Source of the DNA: Vibrio brasiliensis LMG 20546
GTDB lineage: Bacteria > Pseudomonadota > Gammaproteobacteria > Enterobacterales > Vibrionaceae
Direction of reading: 5' to 3'
Length of the DNA stretch: 64,000 nt
NCBI RefSeq assembly: GCF_000189255.1
Contig: NZ_AEVS01000090.1
Coordinates: 1 to 64,000, forward strand
Both the position numbers and the translations under genes were made by a program. This document shows positions 55,526-64,000 of the stretch, in pieces. The notes beneath the pieces are model-generated. The model was not told the DNA's origin. It worked only from the letters and a program-made list of their open reading frames with translations, and made no database searches. How positions within the stretch are numbered: position 1 is the first letter of the stretch; each line of letters begins with the position of its first letter.

Positions 55526-56321
55526 GCCGAGTCAGAGCAGTATCCAGTAGTTTTAAGTGAGCTAAGGTTTCAGCGTCAGATAATTGTGGGGTGGTCAATT
55601 CGACTGCCCTTTTTATTCGCGCTAAATCTTTTAGATCATTTTCTTTTGTCACCAGTGTTGCTAGTTGTACCAATGCATCAGAAGCAATCAGGAATGGTTG
55701 TTGTCTAACTTTTTCCAAAGGGCGACTGAATACGCCGGCTGTTACCCCTTCAAGGTAGACCCGGTAAGTGGTTAACTCATCAAGCAACAGGAATACCTGG
55801 GCTAAGCGGTTGCTATGCGGGTACGGGACAGGATAATGATTGTGAATTGACCTATCTATCTCAATCTTCAAGCCAGTGTCTGCACACTGTCGCTCCAGCA
55901 CAGCTAACAGCCCCTGCTCATCCATGAGTGTCTGTATCTCGAATATTCGTTTTAGATGGTAATCGTTTGAGATGAGTACAACCTTAACCCTCTGTTCCTT
56001 TCTGCATAACTCACTTTCAATCAACTTTTCCGCTGCATTACGGATGTTTTCAATCGTGTTTGTTGATTTATCCTCAAGCAAAACATGGGGAAGAAACGGG
56101 CTAATTTGAGCACTACGACTGTTGAAGTAGCGATACATTGCTCTGGCTTCACTCTCAGTCTGACCTTGAGTAATCCCCCCACAAAATATCACTGCCTCGG
56201 GCGCTAAGTCCTTGTCATTAATAAGGTTAATTAACGCATCAACTCTGGAGCGACCCTCTGCGGTAATCACATTGTCGACCAGTCGTTTTCCCAGTATCAG
56301 AACAACATTCATAACGTCCAT
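55488..56321 (-). CDS. YdcF/ElyC-like DUF218 protein
   Basis: 277 residues. The DUF218 core fills the first ~170: NVVLILGKRLVDNVITAEGR (5-24), EAVIFCGGITQGQTESEARA (~42), LEDKSTNTIENIRNAAEKLI (~81) and VVLISNDYHLKRIFEI (~113), all typical of the YdcF fold. The remaining ~100 helical residues are variable. No signal peptide or membrane anchor, as in cytosolic YdcF rather than SanA/ElyC. Binding of S-adenosylmethionine is reported for YdcF; activity here unknown. Confidence 0.85.
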   Translation of the reverse strand: MDVMNVVLILGKRLVDNVITAEGRSRVDALINLINDKDLAPEAVIFCGGITQGQTESEARAMYRYFNSRSAQISPFLPHVLLEDKSTNTIENIRNAAEKLIESELCRKEQRVKVVLISNDYHLKRIFEIQTLMDEQGLLAVLERQCADTGLKIEIDRSIHNHYPVPYPHSNRLAQVFLLLDELTTYRVYLEGVTAGVFSRPLEKVRQQPFLIASDALVQLATLVTKENDLKDLARIKRAVELTTPQLSDAETLAHLKLLDTALTRLNRRFDPERHVF

Positions 56322-56509
56322 TATTTACCCATGTCTCAATTATTCCTACTAACCCTGCGAGAAACTGTACAAGTATTGACCTTATCGCTAAGTTAGCTTG
56401 GATTATTATATTGCTAATCAATCAGGCTAACGTGTAAATGCTCTGCACATGCCATACTTGTTATTAAAAGAGTCCGAATTACGGACCAATCAAACAGGAA
56501 GTTAAGTTT

Positions 56510-57880
56510 ATGCTGTCAATATTTGATATTTTTAAAGTTGGGGTCGGACCGTCCAGTTCGCACACAAACGGCCCTATGCTTGCAGGTTACCATTTTACCC
56601 GCCTGCTTGCGCCATCGATTACCAAAGTCAGCCGTGTACAAGTGGATCTTTATGGGTCACTGTCCTTAACGGGTAAAGGTCACCATACGGATCGGGCAGT
56701 GATTCTCGGTCTACTAGGAAATAGACCTGACACCATAAAGATGGCCAGCGCTAAACAGGCGCTCAGCTCAACGATTGAAGACCGTCAGCTTTGTCTCGCC
56801 GGTGCTCATACTATCGATTTCAGTTATGAAAGCGACATTCTGTTTCATGATGACAACCTGCCACTGCACGAAAATGGCATGACCATCACCGCCTTTGATT
56901 CCAAAGGGGCTCAGCTAGCCTTCGAAACATATTATTCGATCGGTGGCGGTTTTATCGCAACTGAAAGCGAGCTCAAGCAGGGTGGTAATCAGAATCAGGT
57001 TGACGTTCCGTTCCCATTTACCAGTGCCGACGAAATGTTGGAGATGGCTGAGAGTAACGGCCTAAGCCTTGGCGGCATGATTCTACAGAATGAACAACGA
57101 TTCTTTGACGAAGAAGAGATCACGCGTAAGGCAGAACAGATCTGGAAAGTGATGTCTCTGTGTATGCAACGAGGCTTTGAAACCGAAGGAATCCTTGAGG
57201 GTGGGCTCAATGTCACCAGACGAGCGCCTAATCTACTGAAAAAACTTGAAGCCAATGCCGCAGTTGAAAACGATCCAATGGAGATTATGGACTGGATCAA
57301 CTTATTTGCCTTTGCTGTTAGTGAAGAAAATGCCGCAGGCGGTCAGGTTGTGACTTCACCGACTAATGGTGCCGCGGGGGTTATTCCTGCGGTACTGATG
57401 TATTACCATCGCTTTATCCGCGAGTTAGATACCAAGCAACTGAAAGACTTTATCGCTGTTGCTGGCGCAATTGGCATCCTTTACAAAACCAACGCTTCAA
57501 TCTCCGGTGCTGAGGTTGGCTGTCAGGGAGAGGTTGGCGTATCTTCATCAATGGCCGCTGCAGGTCTAACCGCATTGCGCGGCGGTAGCAACGAGCAGAT
57601 TTGTATCGCAGCAGAGATTGCTATGGAGCATTCACTTGGCATGACTTGTGACCCGATTGGTGGCTTAGTACAGGTTCCTTGTATTGAACGTAATGCTATG
57701 GGTGCAATGAAAGCGATTAACGCGTCACGCATGGCGCTAAAACGAACCAGCAAATGCCTAATCTCGTTAGATAAGGTGATCGCCACTATGTACCAGACAG
57801 GTAAAGATATGAATAGAAAGTATCGAGAAACCTCGCTAGGTGGCCTGGCTGTCATCCATATGGCACCGCCATGTGAATAA
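56510..57880 (+). CDS. sdaA: L-serine ammonia-lyase (iron-sulfur L-serine dehydratase)
   Basis: 456 residues, single-chain form. It deaminates L-serine to pyruvate and ammonia with a [4Fe-4S] cluster. The opening MLSIFDIFKVGVGPSSSHTN is the family start. Cluster cysteines are seen in GAEVGCQGEVGVSSS (~335), LGMTCDPIGGLVQVPCIERN (~380). The catalytic TSPTNGAAGVIPAVL lies at ~285. It could be sdaA or sdaB; sequence alone does not separate them. Terminator follows. Confidence 0.94.
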   Translation: MLSIFDIFKVGVGPSSSHTNGPMLAGYHFTRLLAPSITKVSRVQVDLYGSLSLTGKGHHTDRAVILGLLGNRPDTIKMASAKQALSSTIEDRQLCLAGAHTIDFSYESDILFHDDNLPLHENGMTITAFDSKGAQLAFETYYSIGGGFIATESELKQGGNQNQVDVPFPFTSADEMLEMAESNGLSLGGMILQNEQRFFDEEEITRKAEQIWKVMSLCMQRGFETEGILEGGLNVTRRAPNLLKKLEANAAVENDPMEIMDWINLFAFAVSEENAAGGQVVTSPTNGAAGVIPAVLMYYHRFIRELDTKQLKDFIAVAGAIGILYKTNASISGAEVGCQGEVGVSSSMAAAGLTALRGGSNEQICIAAEIAMEHSLGMTCDPIGGLVQVPCIERNAMGAMKAINASRMALKRTSKCLISLDKVIATMYQTGKDMNRKYRETSLGGLAVIHMAPPCE

Positions 57881-57895
57881 TTCTTCCCTATAAAT

Positions 57896-57926
57896 AAAGC
57901 CCCTGTGACTACTCGCAGGGGCTTTA
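57896..57926 (+). terminator. Terminator of the serine dehydratase gene
   Basis: AAAGCCCCTG-TGACTACTCG-CAGGGGCTTT followed by ATTGTTTTG. It lies between convergent genes and could act both ways. Confidence 0.85.
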
Positions 57927-57949
57927 TTGTTTTGACCGTTTTATTACTG

Positions 57950-59074
57950 TTAGATCTTATCACTTACCGCAAATACTGCGCTTAGCATATCGTGTCCGAA
58001 CTTAACACTACGCTCTGGTGACCAACCGTATAGAGGGTCTGGATATTCATTGTTGTCTTTAAACGGCATCTCTACTGTGTAAGACAGGCACTTAAACTGT
58101 TCACCAACCCAGTTAGAGCCAACCGTCAGGTTTGCCTTACCTGGCTCATCTTTGTCGTAGCCATGCTGATCCTGAAACTCTGGAGTAACAGTATGTAGCG
58201 CCTGTTTAAACGCCTGCTCTAGTGCTGCATGGCGTTCATCGTAAGATGGGATACCTTCAGAGCCTGCCACAAAGTTATAAGGAATTGCCTCATCACCGTG
58301 AATATCCAAAAACATATCAACACCCGTTGCTAGCATACGCTCACGCACTAGGTAGACTTCTGGACTGCGCTCCATTGAAGGCGATTGCCATTCTCGATTG
58401 AGATTGACGCCAATCGCATTGCAACGCAGGTGACCACGGATACCACCATCTGGGTTCATGTTTGGCACAACGTAAACAATCGCTTTTTCTAATAACGCGC
58501 GGGCGGTTGTATCGTCATCATCCAATAAGCGTTGAATTAAACCTTCCATAAACCATTCTGCCATGGTTTCACCCGGATGCTGACGCGCAATCAACCAAAT
58601 TTTCTTCTTACCCTCTTCCGGTTCACCGAAAGTCAGCAAACTCATGTCGTTACCATCTAAAGTTTGACCCAGAGTTTCAAGCTGGCAGTGGTGAGCACTT
58701 TGTGCCATATGCAGTAGGTCAAGGTGTCGGTCGTAGGTGTAAGGAGCGAAATAAGCAAAGTAGATAGAACTACGCTCAGGAATCACATTAAAAGAGAGCG
58801 TATCGCCATCAAACTCAGCCGGAATACGGAACCACTCTTCGCGATCATAGGAAGCAACCACATCATAACCACTCCAACCCTCTGGATAAGCAGAGTTTTT
58901 TAAATCCAGCAATTTGATTGAATGAGGCTGTTCTGCTTCTGTTTCCAGTCGAAAATGGAACCACTGGTAAAATTCAGACTGATTATCATTAGGGATTCTA
59001 AGCTGAATATCATCCTTACTAGTGGCGCTAACAACTTCAATGCTGCCGCTGTCGAAGTTACTGAAAATTTTCAT
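57950..59074 (-). CDS. M14 family zinc carboxypeptidase
   Basis: About 374 residues from ATG 59074 (AAGGAACG upstream); the longer frame to 59131 adds a leader unlike the family. An N-terminal beta domain (~1-110: MKIFSNFDSGSIEVVSATSK) precedes the carboxypeptidase domain, as in cytosolic AGBL/Nna1-like members. Zinc ligands: H and E in ARQHPGETMAEWFMEG (~166) and the third His in FLDIHGDEAIPY (~255); the arginine-asparagine pair NLNREWQSP lies between. The catalytic glutamate is probably in YTVEMPFKD. Substrate unknown; no signal peptide. Confidence 0.9.
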   Translation of the reverse strand: MKIFSNFDSGSIEVVSATSKDDIQLRIPNDNQSEFYQWFHFRLETEAEQPHSIKLLDLKNSAYPEGWSGYDVVASYDREEWFRIPAEFDGDTLSFNVIPERSSIYFAYFAPYTYDRHLDLLHMAQSAHHCQLETLGQTLDGNDMSLLTFGEPEEGKKKIWLIARQHPGETMAEWFMEGLIQRLLDDDDTTARALLEKAIVYVVPNMNPDGGIRGHLRCNAIGVNLNREWQSPSMERSPEVYLVRERMLATGVDMFLDIHGDEAIPYNFVAGSEGIPSYDERHAALEQAFKQALHTVTPEFQDQHGYDKDEPGKANLTVGSNWVGEQFKCLSYTVEMPFKDNNEYPDPLYGWSPERSVKFGHDMLSAVFAVSDKI

Positions 59075-59353
59075 GACGTTACGTTCCTTATACATATGCA
59101 GGCTTGCAAAGCAGACTATCACAAAGCTCATCAGCGAAGAACTTATTTAACTCAGTAACAAAATTCATCATTGTACGAACAATATCCAACGCAAACGATT
59201 TGGATCAAGAACATTACAATAATTTATGCGAATCAGATAAAAAATCGTGCATCCGTAAATATATCTGCGATAATTGTTTCAATTTATAACATGCCACAGA
59301 TTAATTAATATCTGGTTGTTAATTCTGTGTTGCAACATCAATACGAGACTATT

Positions 59354-60829
59354 ATGTGGAATAAACTCAATAAATCAATGATGTTCTGCCAAGCCATGTT
59401 TGGCTTATCATTCTATGGTGTGATGGTTATTCTTACCCGCTTCTTCTTAGAAGATTTGGGGTACAGCGAAGCCGATACCATGATGGTTGTGGGCGCATTC
59501 TCTTCAATCGGCCCACTGTTTGCGATCGCGGGCGGTTTTATAGCAGATAAGTTCCTTGGTGCCTACCGTTCTTTAACTATCGCTTACGGTACTTTCGCTA
59601 CTGGCTACACTCTGCTTGTATTAGGCGCTTCAGCAACTAACGTTCCAATGAGCTTGGTGGGTATCGCACTAGCTAGCTACGCTCGTGGTTTGATGTCTCC
59701 TTCTTACCCTAGTCTTTACAAACGTACTTTTGCTTCAGAAGAAGACTTTGAGAATGGTTACCCGGTAAACTACTCTGTCAACAACGTTGGCGCTCTGCTT
59801 GGCCAGTACCTGTTCCCTATGTTTGTACTAGTGATCGGTTTCCACGGTAGCTTCTCTTTATCTGCAGTAATGGCAGCATTCGCATTCGCTGTACTTGTTA
59901 TTTTCAACAAACAGCTAGTTGGCGTTGGTGCGGATATTGACCAAAAACCTGTTAGCACTAAAAACTGGATCGCCTTCCTGTCTCTATCTGCAGCGATGGT
60001 TGGCCTGGTGTTCTTCATGTTCTCTAATATGGATATCGGCCAGAACATCGTTTACGCAATTGGCGCAGCCGCGATTCTGTACTTTATCTCGTTGATGCTT
60101 AAGTCTGGTAAATCTGACGCACTGAAAATGGGTACCATCCTCATCATGACAGTGCTAACAACCTGCTTCTTTGTTTACTACGGTCAGATGATGACTTCAA
60201 TGACCATGGTAACCATCAACACAATGCGTGGTGACCTATTTAACCTAATCCCAATTGCTCCTGAAGCATCAATGGCAATGAATCCACTATGGTGTATCGT
60301 AGCCGGTCCAGTTATCTCAATGACTTTCTCTTCATTAGAAAAGAAAGGCATTAACTTCTCGACAGCAACAAAGATTGGTTTTGCTTTTATCTTTACTGCC
60401 ATCGCATTTGGTATCCTGACAATGGCGGTAATGAACATCGGTGAAGACGTAATCATTCGTCCAGAAGTATTCCTTGCTATTCACTTCTTCCAGGCGTTTG
60501 CTGAAGTTATTGTTGGTAGTCTGGTTGTGGCGTTTATTCTGTCAGTAGCGCCAAAACATATTGAAGGTTTCTCAGTATCTTTGTTCTCAGTAGCAATGGC
60601 GCTAAGTGGTATTGTCGGTGCGGTATTCTCTACATCGATTGCGCTAGAGAAAGGTCAGGAAATCACTCAAGAGATCGTACAGACAGTTTACGGCGAGTAC
60701 TTCCAACTGCTAACGGTTCTTGCGGTAGTGATGGTTGCAATTGCGCTAGTGTCTTCACTGATCATCCGCAAAATGCTTGCTGCTGCACGCGCTGGCGAAC
60801 AACCTGAACTGGTTGAAGCAGAAAGCTAA
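59354..60829 (+). CDS. POT family proton-dependent peptide transporter
   Basis: About 491 residues from ATG 59354 (MWNKLNKSMMFCQAMFGLSF); a TTG nine codons upstream is less likely. Some twelve to fourteen membrane helices. The POT pattern is visible: GLSFYGVMVILTRFFLEDLG at the first helix (a variant of the ExxERFxYY motif), AIAGGFIADKFLGAYRSL for the first loop and PSYPSLYKRTF, NYSVNNVGALLGQ further on. The E-x-x-E-R motif itself is not intact, so peptide coupling may differ. Highly biased codon use suggests strong expression. Confidence 0.8.
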   Translation: MWNKLNKSMMFCQAMFGLSFYGVMVILTRFFLEDLGYSEADTMMVVGAFSSIGPLFAIAGGFIADKFLGAYRSLTIAYGTFATGYTLLVLGASATNVPMSLVGIALASYARGLMSPSYPSLYKRTFASEEDFENGYPVNYSVNNVGALLGQYLFPMFVLVIGFHGSFSLSAVMAAFAFAVLVIFNKQLVGVGADIDQKPVSTKNWIAFLSLSAAMVGLVFFMFSNMDIGQNIVYAIGAAAILYFISLMLKSGKSDALKMGTILIMTVLTTCFFVYYGQMMTSMTMVTINTMRGDLFNLIPIAPEASMAMNPLWCIVAGPVISMTFSSLEKKGINFSTATKIGFAFIFTAIAFGILTMAVMNIGEDVIIRPEVFLAIHFFQAFAEVIVGSLVVAFILSVAPKHIEGFSVSLFSVAMALSGIVGAVFSTSIALEKGQEITQEIVQTVYGEYFQLLTVLAVVMVAIALVSSLIIRKMLAAARAGEQPELVEAES

Positions 60830-60855
60830 CCAAGTCTGATTTATAATAAATAAAG

Positions 60856-60886
60856 AAAAAACCCAAGCGAGTGCTTGGGTTTTTAT
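60856..60886 (+). terminator. Terminator of the POT gene
   Basis: AAAACCCAAGC-GAGT-GCTTGGGTTTTT, perfect stem with T-run, also usable by the convergent DUF3316 gene. Confidence 0.9.
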
Positions 60887-60918
60887 TATTTGCTAGCAAA
60901 ACTGAAAATCTTTAAATG

Positions 60919-61272
60919 TTACTGTCTGTCACGCGATTTAAATTCATAGCTGACATTAACTACTGGTTGATACGCGATATCGCCGTCACTGTTCACGATT
61001 TCATTGACCGTTACATTAGAACCACGAAGCTCAAATGAATTAACGTCAACAAGGTTATTGGTAGAGTAGTTAACTGAACGGCTAAGTTCGTATGGAGATT
61101 TTTGATTAATTTCCATAATCATCGATTTGCCTTCTGCAATCGCTGCATCTTTCGAAGCAACAGCGCTACCACTCATTGATTCAGACTGGATCACAGTGTT
61201 GTAAGCACCAGCACCTGCTAGTGCCACAGAACTAAATAACATTACGCTTGCTAAACTAATTACCTTAATCAT
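60919..61272 (-). CDS. DUF3316 periplasmic protein, second copy
   Basis: About 117 residues from ATG 61272 (GGAG upstream); an upstream start adds six residues. Signal peptide MIKVISLASVMLFSSVALAG. The mature region follows the DUF3316 plan: SKDAAIAEGKSMIMEINQKS helix, central NLVDVNSFELRGSNVTVNEI and terminal YQPVVNVSYEFKSRDR. It is a distant paralogue of the gene at 26381-26725. Function unknown. Confidence 0.8.
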   Translation of the reverse strand: MIKVISLASVMLFSSVALAGAGAYNTVIQSESMSGSAVASKDAAIAEGKSMIMEINQKSPYELSRSVNYSTNNLVDVNSFELRGSNVTVNEIVNSDGDIAYQPVVNVSYEFKSRDRQ

Positions 61273-61290
61273 AACTGACTCCTTGGTCAC

Positions 61291-61635
61291 TTTTCTTCTT
61301 ACTTACCAAAATGGTTATTTATAAAAATCGAACTTTGCTTATCAGCTCGAATACATACATGGTACGTATTAAAAGACCGCAATGAATTAGAAATAATTGC
61401 ACTTCTTATTCAAATAATTTGAAATGGTTACAACGATGTTTGCCATATAGAAACTAAGGTCAAGATGGCGCGTAATATGCGATAAATATAATTATTATTT
61501 TTCAATTACTTATTGGTTCGCTTTAGAAACAAAACAAGTTTCATCGCTATGGGGGTTAGAGCAATTGGTTATATTACTGGAATAAAATGTCATAATTTAA
61601 TCGTGAATATTTGTTTTGCCTCAATGGATATCACG
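61291..61635. other. Intergenic, no gene seen
   Basis: 345 AT-rich bases upstream of the DUF3316 gene and downstream of the EamA gene. Frames are short. No hairpin with a T-run or clear operator recognised; promoter of the DUF3316 gene must lie here. Confidence 0.35.
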
Positions 61636-62538
61636 CTAAATAACTGTCATTACAAGGCCAATAAAAATCAGGCCAGTTCCTGCACATCGTGTTAAAGCAA
61701 AGCGTTCCTTTAAAAACACCACGCCAAGTATCAGACCAAACACTATGCTAGTCTGCCTTAATGCGACGACGTAACTGACATTATCTGTCATGGTCATCGC
61801 ATAAAGCACTAAACCGTAAGTGGTCGCCATCATTGCGCCCGCCATCGCAGAAGGCTTGCGAATCTGCCACGCCGCAGAAAATTCGCCCCATTGGCGGCTT
61901 GCTATCAAATAGACACTAATCACCGCAAAGATTACCCAAAACTGTAACGCCAGATAAAAAATCGCCGATTGAACCTCACCGGTCACTGTCTCTAGTTCAT
62001 GAGCCAGAATAACCAGTGCCTCTTTATCAAGTATTGAGTAACCCGTTGTGCCTACAGCAGCAACAAGAGCCCATAACACACCAACATTGGCATAATCCGA
62101 GATATGGAACTGCTTCAGCGATAGCAATGGCACCAACAAGCAACCGATAGTGATGAATCCAAACCCTACCCACACCATTAGCGAAAGATGATAGCCCAGC
62201 AAGGCTGTCCCTACTCCAACCATTAAAACAGGTAAAGCACGAGCTATTGGATAGATGACCCCAATATCACCATATTTATAGGCAAAACTCAGGCTAATAA
62301 GGTAGATGACCTGAGCTACGCCACTTATCACTAGCACCCACCAGAACGATAAAGAGAGAGACGCATAATCTGTATCGTTAAGATACCAAAGTACATAGGG
62401 AGTCAGTAGTAAGGATGCAGCGGCGCTGCTAGACAAGAAAAACGCTTTGCCTGAAGACTTATTGTTCTTACTCAACAAATTCCATCCCGCATGCAAAAAT
62501 GCAGAAATCACTACCAGGCAGACCGCAAATAGAGACAT
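61636..62538 (-). CDS. EamA/DMT family transporter
   Basis: About 300 residues from ATG 62538 (AAAAAGGAAG upstream); a longer frame to 62574 lacks a ribosome site. Ten membrane helices in two EamA repeats: FAVCLVVISAFLHAGWNLLS at the start and GVLWALVAAVGTTGYSILDK midway, with the closing VVFLKERFALTRCAGTGLIF. It exports an unknown metabolite. Isolated gene. Confidence 0.86.
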   Translation of the reverse strand: MSLFAVCLVVISAFLHAGWNLLSKNNKSSGKAFFLSSSAAASLLLTPYVLWYLNDTDYASLSLSFWWVLVISGVAQVIYLISLSFAYKYGDIGVIYPIARALPVLMVGVGTALLGYHLSLMVWVGFGFITIGCLLVPLLSLKQFHISDYANVGVLWALVAAVGTTGYSILDKEALVILAHELETVTGEVQSAIFYLALQFWVIFAVISVYLIASRQWGEFSAAWQIRKPSAMAGAMMATTYGLVLYAMTMTDNVSYVVALRQTSIVFGLILGVVFLKERFALTRCAGTGLIFIGLVMTVI

Positions 62539-62912
62539 AAAACTTCCTTTTTCTGCCAACTGATTTTTCAGCACACTAGATGCAACAACTCATGCTGGCA
62601 CTATTTATCTATGTAGCAGCACTTATGACTGAATGATCAACTCATCAGCGTATTCCTCCAATAGATCGACACCCAAGCTTTAGCAAAAGGCGCAAGTAGA
62701 CCAACTGGGAAAATGAATACTAACTTAGATAAGGAAGGAAGTGTATTACTAACAAATAGTTGCGTTACAACCATTGCCTGCAATGGCTTGGGGGTTAACT
62801 CAATACAGTGGGTAAATTAATTTACGAGTTCAAAGCTTTGCAATGTACTCAATTTGCTAGGTTGGGGTATAAGCTCTCTGCACAAGCAGAGAGCTTCCTT
62901 GATCAATTAAAA
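62539..62912 (-). other. Intergenic with a hairpin after the secreted-protein gene
   Basis: About 370 bases without a gene. At 62871-62896 AAGCTCTCTG-CACAAG-CAGAGAGCTT forms a perfect 10-bp stem just downstream (minus strand) of the gene ending at 62913, probably its terminator although the T-run is weak. The remainder shows nothing further. Confidence 0.5.
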
Positions 62913-63416
62913 TCAACGATCTCTCCCACTGGTGGGGATAAAATCTACACGACAGTTACAGTACCCATATAATGAAGGGAAATAGAAAGTATATGAATCG
63001 TTAGATGCAGTGACATCAACCAGTGGGGCTGTAGGTTGAGAAATTGCAGCGTGCTTAGCTCGATAAAGGTTGAGCATCGCATAAGGCTGAGTATCAATGA
63101 AATCCATATTCATCACTGACTTCACCACTTCCTTATCGACAGTGACCTTCAAACATCTGTACCTTGAGCAATCATAAGTACCATTAGGGGTTAAACCCCT
63201 GTGCTGGCTCAATGTCGACTCAGAGGATGAAAATGAATACTCATTTGTTGGGTTAAAGTAAGGTTCTCCAGCCGCGATAGAGACCGTCGCTGACAGTATC
63301 GTTGTCTGTAGACCCAAGGACTGCTTGTGTTGAATATCTCCCGCAAAAACTAAAGAAGGCAAAAGTAGAATAAATAGGCTAAAGCTAAGTGAACGAAAAA
63401 GCATGTTATACCTCAT
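62913..63416 (-). CDS. Uncharacterised secreted protein
   Basis: 167 residues (ATG 63416; a second ATG four codons later is equally possible). Signal peptide through LLLPSLVFAG. The mature ~142 residues are rich in S, T and Y and carry two cysteine pairs (YDCSRYRCLKV and YGYCNCRVDF), likely disulfides of an extracytoplasmic beta-rich fold. No motif recognised. It is followed, in the direction of transcription, by a hairpin and preceded by a 325-base gap. Confidence 0.65.
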   Translation of the reverse strand: MRYNMLFRSLSFSLFILLLPSLVFAGDIQHKQSLGLQTTILSATVSIAAGEPYFNPTNEYSFSSSESTLSQHRGLTPNGTYDCSRYRCLKVTVDKEVVKSVMNMDFIDTQPYAMLNLYRAKHAAISQPTAPLVDVTASNDSYTFYFPSLYGYCNCRVDFIPTSGRDR

Positions 63417-63741
63417 AAGAAACTATTCGCTGCTTCACGATGAGCAATTAACAAAGTACGAGCAAACAGAATCCTCTGACTGTTTAGATTCCCTCCCAAG
63501 AAATCCAAACTATTCAACATGAGCATTTAGACACCCGTGAACCAATTTGGCGTTATATAGTCCCTCCCTCTTACTCCCTTATTAGAGGGACACACACCTT
63601 AAAGGTCAAATTGTGGCTCTTAGCACAACCAGCAATCTGTAGTTGCCACCACGATTCTTTTTTTCAGTGGCTGTTAGCCTTTTCCCAAAAAAGAGCCGCG
63701 ATGAGCGGCTCGTAATTGTTCATATATCTCATTGCAACAAC
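63417..63741 (-). terminator. Intergenic region with the terminator of the collagenase-like gene (63686-63712)
   Basis: GAGCCGC-TCATC-GCGGCTC on the minus strand is followed by six T (63686-63692), about 30 bases after the upstream gene's stop. The rest of the region (63417-63685) has no open frame of note and should carry the promoter of the secreted-protein gene. Confidence 0.75.
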
Positions 63742-64000
63742 TTACTGACGACAACCTGTGGTATCGAAGTCTACCACCAGAGCTGCGTTACTGAACTCTC
63801 CACTGACTTTCAGGTAACCCCAATAGTTCGCCTGTCCCGCAATAGTGATACATTCCGCATTACCTGAATTATCAGACCATCCATGTAGGTTGGAAGCTTC
63901 ATCATTCGGCCAGCCGAAGTTGCTGTATTCCAGCTTAAGATCACCTGTACCATGTGCCGATGTAATCGACATAGACTGATATGTATTGACCCTTTCAATG
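63742..64000 (-). CDS. C-terminal end of a secreted enzyme with a PPC domain (partial)
   Basis: 86 codons open to the right edge; the 5' part lies outside. The visible part is a pre-peptidase C-terminal (PPC) domain: SMSITSAHGTGDLKLEYSNF, GWPNDEASNLHGWSDNSGNA, then ECITIAGQANYWGYLKVSGE and a final LVVDFDTTGCRQ. This tail, with its two cysteines, resembles the end of Vibrio M9 collagenases and related secreted metalloproteases. PPC domains help secretion or substrate binding and may be removed. The catalytic domain cannot be seen, so the enzyme class is an inference. Confidence 0.7.
   Translation of the reverse strand, partial: IERVNTYQSMSITSAHGTGDLKLEYSNFGWPNDEASNLHGWSDNSGNAECITIAGQANYWGYLKVSGEFSNAALVVDFDTTGCRQ

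Noticed and set aside
1-64000. CRISPR arrays, insertion sequences, integron attC repeats, tRNA or rRNA genes
   Set aside because: Looked for repeated spaced units, transposase motifs and tRNA-like cloverleaf sequence by eye; none was found. A dedicated scan (tRNAscan, ISfinder, CRISPR finder) would be decisive.

Overview
The window looks like a stretch of a Vibrio genome, most likely the second chromosome. The evidence is a kbl-tdh pair, a zwf-pgl-gnd operon, a betIBA operon joined to a choline/betaine ABC transporter, a CosR-like MarR regulator, an EmrD-like exporter, ravA-viaA, two copies of the Vibrio-typical DUF3316 family and a collagenase-type PPC tail. No rRNA, tRNA, CRISPR array or insertion sequence was recognised.

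Bases 1-7500 are accessory DNA, visibly AT-rich. On the minus strand lies a decayed Rhs (YD-repeat) polymorphic toxin locus: a short signal-peptide-bearing Rhs gene (3918-5621), a second copy of its core (3037-3431), remnants of further cores and toxin tips (1435-1800, 881-1024), and between them probable immunity genes (3443-3952, 2505-3035, 1869-2395, 1113-1445, 391-843, and a truncated gene at 1-316). Several of these genes carry single-base frameshifts at short homopolymers. Between this locus and tdh lies a Fic AMP-transferase gene, flanked by a displaced second copy of the tdh 3' end, as if a small element had inserted at tdh.

Bases 7500-21450 are conserved housekeeping DNA: threonine catabolism (kbl-tdh) with a divergent LysR regulator, a PepSY membrane protein with a small DUF2946-like neighbour, cytochrome b562, a YcdX-type PHP hydrolase, a large HD-GYP c-di-GMP phosphodiesterase, and the oxidative pentose phosphate operon zwf-pgl-gnd.

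Bases 21450-27900 are a patchwork of small genes (two uncharacterised minus-strand ORFs, a candidate structured RNA, YtoQ, ABM and VOC proteins, TauE/SafE exporter, DUF6279 lipoprotein, DUF3316, a frameshifted cystatin-like lipoprotein, DUF3010).

Bases 27900-38300 are an osmoadaptation block: choline uptake (choXWV), its oxidation to glycine betaine (betA, betB), the repressor betI, a BCCT carrier and a CosR-like regulator. From 38300 to the end come regulators and transporters: two diguanylate cyclases, CheV, Lrp/AsnC and LysR regulators each divergent from a likely target, EmrD, RavA-ViaA, a NUDIX hydrolase with threonine aldolase, cytochrome c, a Gfo/Idh/MocA-ABM pair, PpiC, a DHH phosphoesterase, L-serine dehydratase, an M14 carboxypeptidase, a POT peptide transporter, and the 3' end of a secreted collagenase-like enzyme at the right edge. 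Threonine, glycine and serine breakdown (tdh, kbl, ltaE, sdaA) and c-di-GMP turnover (one HD-GYP, two GGDEF proteins) recur across the window.
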